From Trachythela sp. YZ-2020 (Eukaryota > Cnidaria > Anthozoa > Malacalcyonacea > Clavulariidae): DNA of 64,000 nt. The translations under genes and the position numbers were made by a program. This document shows, piece by piece, positions 43,571 to 54,590 of this stretch. The DNA is taken from the NCBI GenBank assembly GCA_016169945.1, contig JADLSH010000379.1:4402501-4466500 (forward strand), written 5' to 3'. Each line of letters begins with the position of its first letter. Position 1 is the first letter of the stretch. The notes below the pieces were generated by a model, which saw nothing but the letters and a program-made list of their open reading frames with translations, searched no databases and had not been told where the DNA came from.

Positions 43571-44605
43571 TTAAACTTTGTGACCTTTAAACTTTGTTGC
43601 ACCTTCTTCCAGATTGTCCAAAAATTTCTTCCAGCCAAAATAATTGCATTCAATGATCATTGTGGTCAAACTTGTGGGATGACGGGTTTCGGACTTCCTT
43701 GCAGCCACCAAAGCGTCTATATAATCATCTTTCTTCGATTCACTCGGCCAAACATTATAAATCGGGGTAGGAAATGGTGTCATAGCAGATAATCCATAAC
43801 TACAAAGTAATCGGCACAATCTACCATTGCCGTCGGAGAAGGGATGCAAGTCCAGAAGTTCAAACAACAGCCAGCTACAAGTCTTGAACATCTTATAAAC
43901 ACAAGCTTTCGGATTTTTCTCCTTTTTTACACAATATTTTGTCAAATAATTGTATCTGTCCAGTAATGTCTGCACTGCTTTTTCCATATTTTCTGGGTTC
44001 GGATAGTCATACCTTTCACCCTTATACATTGTATATCGCTCTTTGTTACTAAATTCACCAGGCTTAGTTGCGTCCTTGCGTAAGTTAATATCTTTCAAGA
44101 TCAGCTTGTGTGCCTCCGTAGCTAAAGTTATTTCTAGTACCCCATGTAATTCTTCAATTTCATCACTATTATGGAGTTCCTTGACTTCTTTCTGAAGAAA
44201 CTTATAAGCTTCTTGTAGGTTTACAGTCAGTTTCCGGTTTTTTTCTTCACGTTCTAATGCTTCGGATTTCCCGTGTAATTCGTCGGCTTTCCCATTTAAT
44301 TCTTCGGCTTTTTCATGTAATTCTTCGTGGTTTCCCACGTTGGGGGAAGATTTAACGTCCTCATTGGTAGTACATCCTTGCCCTTCTTCGATGTTTACAT
44401 AGCGAAGAAATCGTGTTATACAACCGTCAAGTACGTCGTCAAGAATTTTCTCATCAATAGATTTCTTCTGCTCGTTCCAGTGACTATGGTATTTCACGAT
44501 TGCTTCAATCATTTCCTCCACCGTAGGAACTTCTGTGCCTTTTTTCCGCCATTTTGGCGACGTATCGGCTTCAAAATCAATAACGCTTTCAGCATTTGAC
44601 TGCAT
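43571..44605 (-). CDS. Fic-domain protein C (diverged paralogue)
   Basis: The frame is open from an upstream ATG at 44,644 (357 aa). I prefer the second ATG at 44,605 (MQSNAESVIDFEAD), which aligns with the start of Fic A and follows the acceptor-like AACTCTTGCAG at 44,620. Numbered from 44,644, HPFSDGNGR is at 267-275, complete with His, Asp and Arg. The C-terminal half is nearly identical to A and B, while the N-terminal half is diverged. It contains a seven-residue tandem repeat (EELHEKA, EELNGKA, DELHGKS, about 107-127) in place of the LNITLQRSAVLRS segment of A. The C-terminus is extended (KFKGHKV). As in A, no clear canonical inhibitory motif is seen; NLQEAY aligns with NLLEAY. It is a likely functional nucleotidyl-transferase with unknown targets. 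Confidence 0.88.
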   Translation of the reverse strand: MQSNAESVIDFEADTSPKWRKKGTEVPTVEEMIEAIVKYHSHWNEQKKSIDEKILDDVLDGCITRFLRYVNIEEGQGCTTNEDVKSSPNVGNHEELHEKAEELNGKADELHGKSEALEREEKNRKLTVNLQEAYKFLQKEVKELHNSDEIEELHGVLEITLATEAHKLILKDINLRKDATKPGEFSNKERYTMYKGERYDYPNPENMEKAVQTLLDRYNYLTKYCVKKEKNPKACVYKMFKTCSWLLFELLDLHPFSDGNGRLCRLLCSYGLSAMTPFPTPIYNVWPSESKKDDYIDALVAARKSETRHPTSLTTMIIECNYFGWKKFLDNLEEGATKFKGHKV

Positions 44606-44645
44606 TGCCCGATTTGTATCTGCAAGAGTTATAGAAAGTAACATC

Positions 44646-45049
44646 AGGTGTTACTTCACAACACAGAGCTAGAAAAACTGTTAACAGGTTAAGTATTATC
44701 TTTTATAAGTTGGTAACTTATAAGTTTGAAAAGTCGGTAGTATCGACAATCGTGACGCAGATTAAACATATATGGATATCCAACATTCCAACTCGCATTG
44801 CAACAATTTTTAGTCAAAGATAATTTTTAAAAATATTCTTTTAAAAAATGCTACATTGCCATTGCCTATATATTAAACACACAAGCTTCCACAACCTCAA
44901 AATTGTTAGTTCGCAGCCGTTGGTTTCATGCAAGGCGATCTTCAACGGTAACAAAGATTTATAACTATTGGTAGCCCATCTATAATGAAAATATCAAGCC
45001 TGCTCTGGCACCTTAAATGGTTTTAAATCGCCTTAGCTCGCAACCAAAA
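44646..45049. other. Fic gene C upstream region
   Basis: AACATCAGG(T/C)GTTACTT and CACAACRCAGAG are shared with the A and B upstream flanks. Similarity fades beyond about 44,710. No gene. Confidence 0.5.
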
Positions 45050-45245
45050 GTATTTCGGCCCAAATGTGGTAGGAATTTCCGCACGTAATACAAAAGTATA
45101 CAAAATTTGCAAGGCTATATTTTCCGCATTTTACAACATTTCGCAACCAAACATTGCAATTTTACTAATTTTAGTATGTTCTTTCGGCAATATACTTTTT
45201 TTTGTCTAGATCAAAAATTAGTCTATAATGCAAATTGTCTATTTG
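45050..45245. repeat. Copy of the 9,930-10,645 repeat family (empty site)
   Basis: It has the same sequence as the right arm at 10.54-10.64 kb and the inverted left arm at 9.93-10.13 kb. The site GCACGTAATACAAAAG lacks the TAA MITE found at 10,146-10,536. Confidence 0.85.
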
Positions 45246-45323
45246 TGCAGTGATAAATCAGATTGTGCAGGGATAAGTGAGATTTTGTGCAGTAATTAAT
45301 AACATTGCTTCGATAATATTTAT

Positions 45324-45465
45324 CACTTATTTACTGAGACGGAGTGAAACAGCGTATTTTGTGGCTCCGAGACCGCCGTTGTTGCCCGAGGCGAAGTCGA
45401 AGGCAACAACGGCGGTCGAGGGGCCACAAAACACGCTGTTTTCCCGAGGTCTCAGTAAATAAGTG
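45324..45465. repeat. Long hairpin with CGAAGTCGAAGG turn
   Basis: CACTTATTTACTGAGAC pairs with GTCTCAGTAAATAAGTG, and inner GCCGTTGTTGCC pairs with GGCAACAACGGC, around CGAGGCGAAGTCGAAGG (45,387-45,403). A further unpaired copy of its outer sequence, CACTTATTTACTGA, occurs at about 45,745. Confidence 0.85.
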
Positions 45466-45470
45466 TTTTA

Positions 45471-45737
45471 TTATATAGCAAGTGTCAAAGTCTCTATAGT
45501 TCACCTGGTATTCCGTCTTTATCTCTTAATAATAGATTAATATCTTGTTCTGAACGACTTGCAAACCGACCGGCAGACGCGAGCAGCTCGCGCCTCACTT
45601 CCGGTTTTATTGTTGACCGGTCAACAATTATTTCATTGTTGACCGGTTGACGAACATGACGTTTTGTGGACCGGCACGTGATATGGTTTTGTCCAATCGG
45701 CAAACAGGAAAATTGAACTTTGACACTTGCTATATAA
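45471..45737. mobile_element. Inverted-repeat MITE, 267 bp
   Basis: TTATATAGCAAGTGTCAAAG pairs with CTTTGACACTTGCTATATAA. Inside is a second palindrome around GTTGACCGGTCAACAAT. It sits between the hairpin at 45,324 and a repeat of that hairpin's edge, suggesting insertion into or beside it. Confidence 0.8.
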
Positions 45738-45804
45738 TAATTAACACTTATTTACTGACGCCGAGGCCAACAGGGCTATTACTATAACAAGGAATGGGGA
45801 ACGG

Positions 45805-46012
45805 GGAATACTAAAACGCGGAATCTCTAAAACAAGGAATACTAAAACGCGGAATCTCTAAAACAAGGAATACTAAAACGCGGAATCTCTAAAACAAGGA
45901 ATACTAAAACGCGGAATCTCTAAAACCAGGAATACTAAAACGCGGAATCTCTAAAACAAGGAATACTAAAACGCGGAATCTCTAAAACAAGGAATACTAA
46001 AACACTAAATTA
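45805..46012. repeat. 31-bp tandem repeat array
   Basis: The 31-bp unit consists of CTAAAACGCGGAATCT followed by CTAAAACAAGGAATA. It is repeated about 6.5 times, with one variant (ACCAGG). Confidence 0.95.
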
Positions 46013-46644
46013 TGTAATCTTTTATATAGACTTTATATTAATGTAAAAACGCGTAGCCGAAACCGAAATACGAACCCGAAACATCTTCACAATTTCGGGG
46101 TTTCAAGGCACATGATACTATATTGCTCGTAAAAATCTGTACAACATATCCGAATTTCTAAGCAATCGTTTAACTAGAATTTGCGCAAATCGTTTCTGAA
46201 TATAGTCTTAATCAGCGCTGTGATTCTATTGTCTGACACGATGTAAATACTAAGAATTTTATTGTGAATATCTATTTAAAATTCAGGTTTTATAGGCTTG
46301 CGCTTCATATCGCTAAAACGGGCGAGAAAATCTATACAACATAGTCTAATCTCTAAGCAATAGCATGAATGGATTTTGCGCAAATTGGTTCCGCTGAATA
46401 TAGATGTCTATACTAAAGCACGCGCTGTAATTCTATAGTCTGACAGATGCAAACACCCAGAATTGTACTGTATCTTAAAATTTCGGGTTTTATAGGCTTG
46501 CGTTGCTATGATGCTTTCCACCGCTAAAACGGCTGTGAAAATATATACAACATAGTCGGATTTCGAAGCAATAGTATGAATGGATTCTTGTTGGTCATTG
46601 AGTTTGCAACCAACTTACAGCACGGGCGCAGGGAGTTTGACTAA

Positions 46645-46775
46645 TAGTCGAGGGTCGAGGGTCGAGGGTAATAGGTCGAGGGCGAGGGTAATAGGTCGAG
46701 GGCGAGGGTATAATAGGTCGAGGGCGAGGGTATAATAGGTCGAGGGCGAGGGTAGAATGTCGAGGGTCGAAAAAT
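46645..46775. repeat. GTCGAGGG(C)GAGGGTAATA minisatellite, left arm
   Basis: The unit is about 18-21 bp, AATAGGTCGAGGGCGAGGGT with variants. It is mirrored at 49,030-49,172. Confidence 0.9.
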
Positions 46776-47320
46776 GCATGTCGAGGGTCGAAAATAGAAA
46801 AATATGGCGAGAGAAGTTCAAGAAATTGAAGAAATTTCTATATCTTTTTTATGAAAGAGGGGGCAAAATTTTTATATCTTTCTAGATCTTTATGAAAGAG
46901 GGGGCAAATTCTAGATACTTTTCTTTAGTACTTATACGTATAACAACACTGATGCGAGATTTTCGCGCAGTTTCAATTTGGACAATGGACATGGAAATAA
47001 ATATTATACATGCATGTCCTATAGAATAAATTCTAATTAGATTCCTAACTATCAATATTTTGTGTCACCGTGGCAAACATTCAAACACGGATTATCTTTC
47101 GCGCATGTTACGGCAGTAAACGTTTTTCGCACGGTCTGCTTGAATTCTAATACTGCGCGACGTTTTAAATACAAGTAACTATATTTTAGCTAATTTATCT
47201 ATCTGCATTCTATAGAGGGCTGGGTAATATAAACCCAGTTCAAACCTTTATCCAGACATTTTGCCGACAACTATGTGTGATAATCAATACAATAAAATCA
47301 ATGCAAAATGATATACCCGT

Positions 47321-47515
47321 AAAGGCCCAGACACACCGGACGCGATTCGGCAACGCGACGCGATTTTTCAGTTTTTAAAAGTAAATAAAACCGTCTATGG
47401 AAGGAAATTTATAACTCAAACTGTTATAGCGCTTCTGAATATTTGAAAAACATAAAACAGGATCAAAGTTATATGTCAGTCAAAATAGAAAAATCGCGCC
47501 GTGTGTCTGGGCCTT
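47321..47515. mobile_element. MITE inside the core of the 4.4 kb element
   Basis: AAAGGCCCAGACACAC faces GTGTGTCTGGGCCTT, with CG-rich stretches (CAACGCGACGCG, AATCGCGCC) just inside. It is related to 9,415-9,600. No target duplication was defined. Confidence 0.75.
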
Positions 47516-48199
47516 GCCCGTTGCGTCGCGTCCGCGCCCGTTGAGTATATGTGCTACGCAAGTGAAGTCTGAACAAAAGGAAATATTCATGTTCTATATG
47601 TTCTAAACCATACCCTGCATACCAAATTTTGATCGCTGCATGCATCAGCGGAAGTCGCTACTTTGTCATTGATATGGCATTAATGCATTATGAAACAAAA
47701 CATACTCCGAACAGAAGCGTCATGTGCTCGCAAGATTTGAGTTGACAACGAGAAACACGATAAACGGTAATATGCTATTAAGTATTCAAATTTTGAAATT
47801 ATTGATAGCTCAAATCTACAAGATGCTTTTAATCTCATTAATCATTAGTCTTCGGCTAGCACTCGGAACAGATTTTGACACTCACGTTATCATCCTAGTG
47901 ACAGATGTGACTTTGTTAGGCTAAATGCGCGTCAACCTATTCCACAATTATAAAAACTCGCATGCTTTGAGACTATCGCATCTGTGAAGCCAAGTTGAAG
48001 CGAAAAAAATACAATGAAAAATAGGCCCTTGGCATTGTAAATAGGTAGTTTTCATTCTCAGCCAGAAAATTCGAGAAGTTCCTCATTAATCATTGAGATA
48101 CAATATCTTGACAGAATGAACCAAAAAATTGTACAATATAAGGATATATTTAATATTTATAATTATATCTAAAATAAGAGGGTTTAACTAATGAATTAT
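47516..48199. other. Core of the 4.4 kb element, no recognised gene
   Basis: I looked here on the minus strand for a second OTU exon with the catalytic histidine and did not find one. Short plus-strand frames are not supported. Confidence 0.4.
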
Positions 48200-48262
48200 T
48201 TACATAATACTGGTACCGATCGCTAACAACGTATAAACAATGTAAAATACACTTACACTTAC

Positions 48263-48427
48263 ATCATAACGATTACTTTCCAAGTACTCGAACACCATAT
48301 TCTGCACGGTCATAGGCGACAACCCCAACTGAAAACAAGCAGCCGAATAAAAACATAGCCCATCGCCGGGAGGATCATACGAAATTCTAAGACCAGCCTC
48401 TTCTATTCTGCTTTGAAGTACTTCCAT
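48263..48427 (-). CDS. OTU-protease-like exon (N-terminal part)
   Basis: The frame starts at ATG 48,427 and reads 55 codons before a strong donor, GAT/GTAAGTGTAAGTG (exon end 48,263). Residues 18-36 show the OTU cysteine-protease signature: D22 and C25 in PPGDGLCFYSA, then FQLGL, followed by a hydrophobic helix and YLESN. OTU enzymes cleave ubiquitin or ubiquitin-like conjugates. The catalytic histidine region is not found downstream, so only the first part is present. The exon lies in the single-copy core between the inverted arms, as expected of element cargo or of an element gene. Confidence 0.6.
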
Positions 48428-49029
48428 TTTTGCTAGTTTTAATAACTACAAGGATGCGGCAACTGAATATTTTTAAAGAAACTTTGTTCGTACTCACTGT
48501 ATACTGCGTCAGCCAGAACTCGATCGCAAGTAAGGCTCGAATCGCAAGTTTTAATCCAGGACTAAATAATTATGCAAATCCCGACATCCTGCGCGACACT
48601 TGTGTTACCGGTATATCATTTTGCTGCGATTTTGTGGTATTGATTATCACACATACTTGTCGGCAAAATGTCTGCATAAAGGTTTGAACTGGGTTTATAT
48701 TACCCAGCCCTCTATAGAATGCAGATAGATAAATTAGCTAAAATATGGTTACTTGTATTTAAAACGTCGCGCAGTATTAGAATTCACGCAGACCGTGCGA
48801 AAAACGTTTACTGCCGTAACATGCGCGAAAGATAATCCGTGTGTGAATGTTTGCCACGGTGACACAAAATATTGATAGTTAGGAATCTAATTAGAATTTA
48901 TTCTATATATTCTATGTCCAGTGTCCAAATTGAAACTGCGCGAAAATCTCGCATCAGTATTGTTATACGTATATGTACTAAAGAAAAGTATCTAAAATGT
49001 GCCCCCTCTTTCATATTTTTCTATTTTCG

Positions 49030-49172
49030 ACCCTCGACATGCATTTTTCGACCCTCGACATTCTACCCTCGCCCTCGACCTATTATACCCTCGCCCTCGA
49101 CCTATTATACCCTCGCCCTCGACCTATTACCCTCGCCCTCGACCTATTACCCTCGACCCTCGACCCTCGACT
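49030..49172. repeat. CCCTCGACC minisatellite, right arm
   Basis: This is the reverse complement of the array at 46,645-46,775. The unit is ACCCTCGCCCTCGACCTATT with variants. Open frames across it are low-complexity artefacts. Confidence 0.9.
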
Positions 49173-50639
49173 ATTAGTCAAACTCGGGCGCAGGCTAACA
49201 TGGGATCCTCACTGCGCTAAATTTGTACATTTGTACATAACATTGAATTGGAGTTAGCTGGTTCGGTTTAGCAGCTGCATGTCCAATATTATTATCTTAT
49301 CCATACCTTATCCATATATTATGTAGCCAGGTACATAAACGCAGTTTCATCAAATGCGCTCCTTGTGACTGGAATTTATCTGATGCAGTCATAATAAGAT
49401 AGCTTCGAACTTCGACTATGTCTATGTTATTACGGTTTTTCCAATGATTTACAGCAATATTTTATCAGAATTGAAGTGCCGCTTTAGACTTCTAGATAAT
49501 TATTCAGAAAGACTTTACAATCTCTAAAACTCGCTTTTTTCAAGGGTCATACGTTTGCTTCTAAATTTGAGTATATTGTGCAGATTTTACGCTCCTTCCA
49601 ACTGTTCCAACGGTATAGAGCAACCATAACACAAACATATTCAAGCTACAATAATGCATACCTGTTTTACATCGTGTCTTACTAAATAAAAGAGCGGTGA
49701 TTTAGAGTTTCGATATTCAGAAACCATTTGCGCAAAATCCATTCATACTATTATAGATTTTCAAACCCGTTTTAGTGCTATAAAGCATCATAGCAGCACA
49801 ACCCTATAAAACCCGAAATTTTAGGATACAATAGTGGGTGTTTGCATCTATTAGCCAGAATTACAGCGCGTGTTTTTAATAGTATAGACATCTATACTCA
49901 GAAACAATTTGCGCAAAATCCATTCATACTATTGCTTAAAAATTCGACTAGGTTGTATAGATTTCCACACCCGTTTTAGCGATAGAAAGCATCATAGCAG
50001 CACAAGCCTATAAAATCCGAAATTTTAAGATACAAATCTGGGTGTTTGCATCTGTCAGACTATAGAATTACAGCGGTGATTTAAAGTTTCGATATTCAGA
50101 AACAATTTGCGCAAAATCCATTCATACTATTGCTTCGAAATCCGACTATGTTGTATAGATTTTCACAGCCGTTCTAGCGGTAGAAAGCATCATAGCAACG
50201 CAAGCCTACAAAACCCGAAATTTTAAGATACAATTCTGGGTGTTTGCATCTGTCAGACTATAGAATTACAGCGCGTGCTTTAGTATAGACATCTATATTC
50301 AGAAACAATTTGCGCAAAATCCATTCATGCTATTGCTTAGAAATTAGACTATGTTGTATAGATTTTCTCGCCCGTTTTAGCGATATAAAGCGCAAGCCTA
50401 TAAAACCTGAATTTTAAATAGATATTCACAATACAATTCTTAGTATTTACATCGTGTCACACAATAGAATTACAGCGCTGATTAAGACTATATTCAGAAA
50501 CGATTTGCGCAAATTCTAGTTAAAGGATTGCTTAGAAATTCGGATATGTTGAAATTCGGATATCCAGAAATTCAGGTAGTTTAGTACTGCACTGAACAAC
50601 TGGAAGCCACTGATGAATTAACAGAGCTATTTAGTGCTC

Positions 50640-51200
50640 CATGTCTCCATTGCTGATTAAATGTTAATAAAATATTTATAAATATAATGAAAGTGGCCGG
50701 ATAATGGTCTGACAAATCGCAATGTGTAGACGGTGTTTATGCGGAGCCGGGAGGCACGTATTGCGACAACATGAAGAGAAAATTTAAAACTAGCTAATGA
50801 GTTGGAAGATTTGACATGCGAAGGTAGAGTGTTCCAAAGTTCAACTGATCTAATGAAAAATGAATTTCTAAAATAGTCCTGCTTGTGTTTAATTAGAAGG
50901 TTATAGTTATTTGCATCGTAATTTCTCGATTGATATCCAGGTTCAAAAGTACGTATATAATTGTTCACATCCGTAGTAACTGCACCAATTCTAGATTTTA
51001 AAAGTAGGCATAAGTCTGAAATATCTCTTCTAAACTCAAGTGGGAGAATGTTAATCTTAGAAAGTCTGTCCGCGTACGATGAATCTTGTGGATAGTTGAG
51101 AATATATTTTGTTGCCCTCCGCTGGACATTTTGAGTATGGACCTTGTTTCATGTTTTATTTCATACTCTAAACTTAGGATTCCCAAGGAATGTGTTTGTT
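50640..51200 (-). pseudogene. LINE 3' fragment: reverse transcriptase C-terminus
   Basis: On the minus strand, NVQRRATKYILNYP, ILPLEFRRDISDL and SVELWNTLPSHVK follow in order, with one frameshift near 51,050. They are the standard C-terminal blocks of Jockey/CR1-group reverse transcriptases. The fragment is cut off at about 51,200, next to the Gypsy 3' end. It is a different subfamily from the LINEs at 1.9-8.3 and 23.8-26.6 kb. Confidence 0.85.
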
Positions 51201-51339
51201 CTAAAACTTCTATTTTCCGCCAGCTTCTTGTTTACATCGCACACCTCGCGCTAGACGGTAACTAATTTATACATAAAACAGGGCAGCAACCGCTGACCTG
51301 TTACATCCTCTTTTTTTCGATTTTTTAGCAAGGAAAGTT

Positions 51340-51480
51340 CCAATAAACCAAATAATGTTCTAAAAGTTCTACTATAATATTCTAACAGTTCTACTATAAT
51401 ATAATAAACCAAATAATGTTCTAAAAGTTCCACTATAATATTCTAACAGTTCTACTATACTTCCAATATAATAACTAAGG
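51340..51480. repeat. AT-rich direct repeats at the Gypsy 3' end
   Basis: CAAATAATGTTCTAAAAGTT and CTATAATATTCTAACAGTTC each occur twice. They lie between the pol stop and the polypurine tract. Confidence 0.85.
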
Positions 51481-51521
51481 AAAGTATATACTTCTTTCCT
51501 GTCCCTGTACCTACTAATATT

Positions 51522-54500
51522 TTACAAAGTCACCAAACGTTTCGGTTCCTTGATTACTCTTCCAAACCGACTGATCCGAGTTGAGGTTGTAGATATCTCT
51601 CTGTTTTGCTCCCCAGTACCCTTCGCTAGCGAATTCCCTGCCACAACTACAGGTTTATCTTCCTCGACCAAATCAGAGTAACAATTTTCATAGCTGCTAT
51701 GACTCCTTCTGAGATCTCTACGATTCCTTCGCAATACTTGTCCAGATTCAGTAATGACTTCAAACGACCTGGGACCTTTCTTGTTAACCACCGTAGCCTT
51801 TCTCCACTCTTGGTGTTTGTTTCGAACAGGGCAACTGACCGCAAACTCCCCCTTCTCCTAGAAGAAGAAAGGTCTTTGGCTGTTCGAAGCTTGTCTAGCT
51901 TGTCTACAAAGCTTGTCTAGATTGACTCTGCCTGATCTTTGTCGCAACATTCTTCACAACCTTTGGTTTCAGCAAACTGCCCCTGGTGGACAAGAGAGTT
52001 CTCGTTCGCCGACTCATCAGTCGCTGAGTTGAACTGGTTTCAAACCCTTGTGTAGGAGTATTCCTAAAATCGAGGATAGCCAAATACGGATCTCTCCCTG
52101 CTTTCTTAGCCTTTTTCATAAGCTGTTTCGCAGTTTTAACAGCACTTTCAGCTTTGCCGTTGCTCTGTGGGTATCTCGGTGACGAAGTAACATGTTGAAA
52201 GTCCCACTTTCTGCTGAACGTATGAAACATCTCAGAGGAAAACTGTGGCCCATTATCTGAGACACATATATCAGGGATTCCATATCGGGAAAACTGCATC
52301 TTCAGTTTTCTAGACCACTCCAGTCCGCGTATCTTCCAAACGATCAATTTCCCCAAAAGTTGAGAAATAATCAACAGTAACCAAATAGTTACGTTCTTCA
52401 AACACAAACAGATCAAGTCCGACCTTAGCCCACGGACGACTCGGAACATCATGAGAAATCAACGCTTGCTTTTGTTGTTTGTTATCGCAAGATCGACATA
52501 CATCACACTGACTCACATGATCTTTCACCTCTGAATTCATCCTAGTGGCATACAGGTACTCACGAGCACGGCGAAGGCATCCTTCGGTACCCATATGAGA
52601 TTAATGGATTCGCGTGAGCATTTCCTGTCGACAAGCGCTGGGAACAAGAACTATCTCCCCTCTAAGAATCACACCATCCTGTATACTCAGCTCGTCACGG
52701 ATATGAAAATATGGAGTGGCTTGCATCGGGACATCGTCCTTTCTTTCGGGCCAACCTCTCTGGATAACAGCCTACAACACTTGCAGACTGGCATCCGTCT
52801 CTGTGTGTTGTTGCATTTTCTTTAATTTAATGTCACTGAATTCTCGTGAGAATCTTCTTCGATTATAACATGCTCCAACAGGTTTACACTCCCAATTTCT
52901 TCTTCAAACGCAGTGGCTGGAACATCTGGCAAATAAGCCCGACTGAGAGTATCCGTGAGATACATCCACTTTCCTTTGTGGTATACCAGACTGAAATCAT
53001 AACATTGGAGCTTCAACAACATCCTTTGCAGGCGCTTTGGTGTTTGTTGGAGTGGCTTCGTCACAATGACTTCAAGAGGCTTGTGATCAGACTGCACGGT
53101 TACTTTCCTTCCAAGCGTATAACAGTGGAATCTTTCCATTCCAAAAACTACTGCGAGTAACTCCTTCTCTATCTGGGCATACCGAAACTCCGTTGGCGTC
53201 AACGCTCTGCTGGCATAAGCCACTGGTTTTCCATTCTGGGTTAGTGCTGCGCCAAGTCCAGTATCCGATGCATCACACTGTACGGTTAGTTCTTCATTCG
53301 GATTATAATAACAGAGCACAGGAGCACTGGTAGCCAACTTCTTTATTGCGTCAACAGCCTTCTGGTGGATCTTCAACCAATTCCATTCAGTGTCCTTGAC
53401 TGTAAGCCTCCGCAATGGTTCGCAGACATCAACTACCTTTGGAAGAAATTTGCTTAAATAATTAACGAATCCCAACAACCTTTGCACTCCAGCAACATCA
53501 ACTGGACTGGACATTTCTTCTACGGCTCGTAACTTCTCAGGATCAGGTTTTAACCTATGATCTGTTATCACATGTCCTAGAAACGACACTGACGTCATCC
53601 GAAGCTTAACTTTTTCCGCATTCAACTTGATATTTCTTTCTCTACATCTTTCAATCAATGCTCGTAACCTTGAATCGTGGTTTTCTATGGCTTCTTCGAC
53701 GGTTTCACCCTCACCAAACACTAGGATATCGTCATGTATCGACTTTACACCTAGTAGACCCTCAACAACCTGATGCTGCTGATGAAATTCTTCTGGCGCT
53801 GAAGAAATACCAAAGGGAACCAACGAAACCTTCCGAACGGAGTATTAAAGGTTGTTAAATCAGAACTGTCTTCGTCTAATTTAACGTGCCAAAATCCGTT
53901 CTTCGCATCCAATGTTGTAAAGACTTTTGCTTTTCCAAGATCTGGCAAATCTCCTCGACCGTAGGGATAGGATAATGGCTCCTTTTCAAGATCCTCATAT
54001 TTCCATTTGATTTGCTAACAACCACAAGACTTGATACCCATGGAGTCGGTTTGCTCACAGGTGCGATTATCTTTTGCTTTACCAGATCATCTAACTCTTC
54101 TTTCAGCCTTTCCTTTACAGCCACGGGCACCTTCCTTGGAGGATGGACAACTGGTTGAATCTTGTTATCAACTTCCAGATGATATTCACCTTCCAATTGA
54201 CCCGTACCGTGAAATACGTCATTATACTCTAGCAGTAGATTCTCCTTTGTGTGCATCCTGGGTTGCTGTTGTTGCTGTATATCACTTTGATTCTCCAGGG
54301 TCAAAATATTTTCATATTGTACAGTCACAAGTTCCATCTGCTGAATAGCAGTACTACCTAGTAAAGGTGTACAATTAATGTCAATAACAACAAAATTAAC
54401 TTTATATTTCTTATTGTTCTTTGGATTAACCATCTTAACCTGGCATCTTTCCAGAGGTTTTACAGTTGTCTTGTTAAAAATGGAAAGCATTTGATCAGTG

Positions 54501-54590
54501 GTCTTCAACTGATGATCTGCAAGATTGCCAAGTGTACCAACAGTGATAACATTACACGTCGCGCCGCTGTCAAGCTGGAACTGTACTGGC
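51522..54590 (-). pseudogene. Gypsy pol remnant
   Basis: The protease active-site DSGAT is at about 54,570, after an in-frame stop at about 54,591. The reverse transcriptase is broken by frameshifts near 53,980 and 53,830. Its catalytic block reads HDDILVFG. RNase H shows CDASDTGLGAAL, ELLAVVFGMERF and SDHKPLE. Frames then break near 52,820 and 52,600. The integrase zinc-binding part (HVSQCDVCRSC) and core (DNGPQFSSEM, then NGKAES) follow, and the C-terminal tail ends RISRFGRVIKEPKRL. Domain order with RNase H before integrase marks it as Gypsy rather than Copia. Confidence 0.9.

Larger units (their letters stand above)
46139..50551. mobile_element. 4.4 kb element with very long inverted arms
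   Basis: The left part (from 46,139) and right part (to 50,551) are mutual reverse complements. The outer arms consist of about 180-200-bp tandem repeats holding TTGCGCAAA(A)TCCATTCATA and CTATAAAACC(C/T)GAA; about 2.5 copies lie on the left and 5 on the right. Next inward are mirrored GTCGAGGG arrays (46,645-46,775; 49,030-49,172), then mirrored unique sequence (about 46,960-47,300 against 48,655-48,920). The core, about 47,300-48,650, holds an OTU-like exon and a MITE. Exact ends and target duplication were not determined. No transposase was found. Confidence 0.85.

Noticed and set aside
47516..48199. Second OTU exon with catalytic histidine
   Set aside because: I searched the minus strand by eye in all three frames and found no W/GxHxE/D-like motif in an open stretch.
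46615..49257. Ser/Pro/Leu-rich frames such as repeated RPRPI or STYYT
   Set aside because: They derive from the GTCGAGGG minisatellites in the two arms.
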